Shown here: piece after piece, positions 21,900 to 23,740 of the stretch | How the letters are laid out: each line of letters starts with the position of its first letter | Position numbering within the stretch: the first letter of the stretch is position 1 | From: JANJWP01 sp049301335 | GTDB taxonomy: Bacteria; Patescibacteriota; Gracilibacteria; BD1-5; UBA2023 | Reading direction: 5' to 3' | Assembly (NCBI GenBank): GCA_049301335.1 | Contig: JBAQKV010000085.1 | Coordinates: forward strand, 1-23,740 | Length of the DNA stretch: 23,740 nt | Program-made: the position numbers and the translations under genes | The notes under the pieces: generated by a model | What the model was told of the DNA's origin: nothing | Databases searched by the model: none | Seen by the model: only the letters and a program-made list of their open reading frames with translations

Positions 21900-23740
21900 T
21901 TACTTGGTCGAGTATACCGTTTTTTGAAGGAAATCGAGGTCTCCACGGTATTCCGTCGTATCCACGCGGATTTTTCCGTTCCCCGTGAAGACGAACGTTC
22001 CGTCCTTGTCGATTTCGAGAAATTTCCGAAGGTCGGCGACTTCCGTCCCTTCCGCGAACTCGAACACGTACGAATTGCCCATTTTTCGGAGGGAAGCGAC
22101 CTTGAGCCTCGCCAGACGGATGCGCGCCCGGACGAGGAGGAAGAAGTTTTCCACCCCTTCCGGCAGCTTTTCGCGGCCTTCGAGGAATCCGTCGCGGGAG
22201 TAGTCGAGCTCCTTTTCGTTGCGCACCGATTCGAGCGAGCGGAAGAAATGGAGCTTGTCGATTTCGGAATCGAAGAACGAATCCGGGATGCCGTAGGAAA
22301 AATCGAGGTCGATCTTGGTGTCCGGCGCGCGCTTTTTGCCCGTGGAGAGTTCCGCGACCTTTTCTTCGAGAAGGCGGAAGTAGAGCGGAAGGCCGGTTTC
22401 TTTGGTGCGTCAGGATTGCTTGAGACCCAGGATTTCGCCCGCGCCGCGGATTTCGAGGTCGCGCATGCTGATTTCGAAACCGGCGCCCAAATGTGAGTTC
22501 GACGCGATGGCGACGAGGCGCTTTTTGGAATCGTCGGGGAGGATTTCCTTGCGGTAGAGCAGGTGGCAGTACGCCTGGACGTCTTTTCGTCCGACGCGGC
22601 CGCGCAGTTGGTGGAGCGAGGCGAGCCCGAATTCGTCGGCTTCGTCGATGAGGATGGTGTTGGCGCGCAGGAAATTCACCCCGTTTTCCACGACCGTAGT
22701 CGAGAGGAGGACGTCGAAATCGCCGTGCTTGAATTCGAGGATGCGGTCTTCGAGTTCGGTGCCGGACATCTGGCCGTGCACGGTCGCGATTTTCAGGTCG
22801 CGGCCTTCGCAGGCGGTGCGGATTTCGGCCTCGATCTTCGAGAGCGAACGCACGCGGTTGTGCAGCACGATGACTTGGCCTCCGCGTTCGATTTCCATCT
22901 CGATCGCGTTACGGACGAGGTCTTTGTCCCACCTGGCCACGCTCGTGACTATGGGCTTCTTGCGGGGCGGCGGAGTGGTGAGGAGCGAGACTTTCCGCAC
23001 TCCCGAAAGCGCCAAGTTGAGGCTTCGCGGAATCGGGGTCGCGGAAAGCGAGAGGATGTCGACGTTTTCGCGGAACGCGGCGATTTTTTCCTTATCCAAT
23101 ACTCAGAAACGGTGTTCTTCGTCCACTACCAGAAGTCCGAGGTCGCGGAAGCGGACGTCGGTGGAAAGGAGGCGGTGCGTACCGACGACGATGTCGACCG
23201 TGCCGTCGCGGAGCCCCTTCAGAACGAGTTTTTCTTCGGCTTCCTTCGAAAAACGAGTCAGCACGGCGACGTTGATCCCGTAGGGTTCGAAGCGTTTGGT
23301 AAGGGATTCGTAATGCTCGTAAGCCAGAACGACGAGCGGCGAAACGAAGGCGACCTGCCGGCCGTTCAAAACGGAGCGGTACGCGGCGTTCATCGCGACT
23401 TCGGTCTTTCAAAATCCCACGTCGCCGGAAAGCAGGCGGTCCATGGGTTCGTTTCCCGCCAAATCGGCGAGGATTTCTTCGACGGCGCGGAGCTGGTCGG
23501 CGGTATGGGCGTATTGGAAGGCCTTTCGGAAGGATTCTTCCTCTTTTTCTCTCGGAACGTTGGGCGGCCTTGAGGCGAGTTTGCGCTTGGCGTAGATGTC
23601 GAGAAGCTCGACCGCGACCTTTTCGGCGTCCATTTCCGCTCTTTCGACCGCTTTTTTCCATTCGGTCCCACCGAGTTTCTGGAGCTTCGGTTTGTCTTCG
23701 CCGATGTATTTGCTGATGCGGAAGACTTCGGAAAGCGGTA
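21900..23740 (-). CDS. mfd: Transcription-repair coupling factor Mfd, C-terminal part (three UGA=Gly; runs off the window)
   Basis: About 612 codons are visible; the N-terminal half lies beyond the window end. Mfd displaces stalled RNA polymerase from damaged DNA and recruits UvrA. Order: ISKYIG...PKLQKLGGTEWKKA (end of the polymerase-interacting region), GDVGF[G]KTEVAMNAA (Walker A, Gly encoded by UGA at 23411-23409), VVDEEHRF[G]VLDKEK (motif II; UGA 23105-23103), LSLSATPIPRSLNLALSG (motif III), TTVVENGVNF and LHQLRGRVGRKD (motifs V and VI), MRDLEIRGAGEILGLKQS[G] (UGA 22412-22410), then the C-terminal TRCF domain (LPLYFRLLEEKVAEL). Motif order and the RGAGEILG..QSG block separate it from RecG. 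It precedes holA by 12 bases. All three UGA codons are at conserved glycines. Stop TAA. Confidence 0.96.

Noticed and set aside
23092..23740. Assignment of the partial helicase to RecG
   Set aside because: The MRDLEIRGAGEILG..QSG block, the PKLxKLGGxEWKK segment and the long C-terminal TRCF domain are features of Mfd.

Overview
The decisive property of this window is its genetic code: UGA is read as glycine. At least 18 in-frame UGA codons lie inside otherwise intact genes. Many fall where a named family has an invariant or strongly conserved glycine: Fmt MKI[G]FF[G]TP, PrmC DV[G]TGSG, Mfd GDVGF[G]KTE and DEEHRF[G]V, and the glycine before the DD motif of the WecA/TagO-like transferase. Every gene whose end is visible stops at UAA or UAG (15 UAA, 9 UAG); none stops at UGA. 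UGA=Gly (code 25) is known from the Candidate Phyla Radiation lineages Gracilibacteria (BD1-5/GN02) and Absconditabacteria (SR1), so this is most likely such a genome. Base composition looks well above 50 % G+C by eye, which seems high for those groups. With a standard-code gene caller about 11 genes here would be split or truncated; the coordinates below use UGA=Gly.

Layout. (1) 1-1294, plus: rlmH, preceded by a perfect 19-bp inverted repeat that reaches the base before its start codon, then an overlapping unknown gene. (2) 1125-2671, minus: a membrane-anchored sortase and a small membrane protein, with promoter and terminator. (3) 2802-3571, minus: bS21 and a complete bacteriohemerythrin. 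(4) 3636-5580, minus: typA/bipA, with a terminator-like hairpin in its leader. (5) 5649-7339, plus: a Pro/Ala/Glu-rich single-span membrane protein with its own promoter and terminator. (6) 7371-13930, plus: a tight run of dedA-like, WecA/TagO-like transferase, pseudopilin-like protein, fmt, ABC-2 permease, prmC, an 89-aa protein and an exported phospholipase D-family protein. (7) 13935-16798, plus: an 887-aa exported protein of unknown function and a 28-aa membrane micropeptide, ending at a terminator shared with a convergent operon. (8) 16806-19075, minus: FKBP/SlyD-like lipoprotein, trmD, and a two-span membrane zinc-ribbon protein. (9) 19120-20818, minus: a 546-aa type IV pilin-like protein fused through a UGA glycine to a Cys-rich segment and a fibrinogen-like C-terminal domain. 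(10) 20826-23740, minus: holA and the C-terminal half of mfd, which runs off the window.

Functionally the window mixes translation housekeeping (rlmH, bS21, typA, fmt, prmC, trmD), replication and repair (holA, mfd), and a large share of envelope genes: sortase, WecA/TagO-like transferase, DedA, two prepilin-type proteins, lipoprotein foldase, exported PLD and several unknown exported proteins. That mix fits a small cell that lives attached to other cells. The most novel-looking object is the pilin/fibrinogen-like fusion, which only appears as one gene when UGA is read as glycine. No tRNA, rRNA, CRISPR array or insertion sequence was seen, and no gene-free stretch exceeds about 250 bases.
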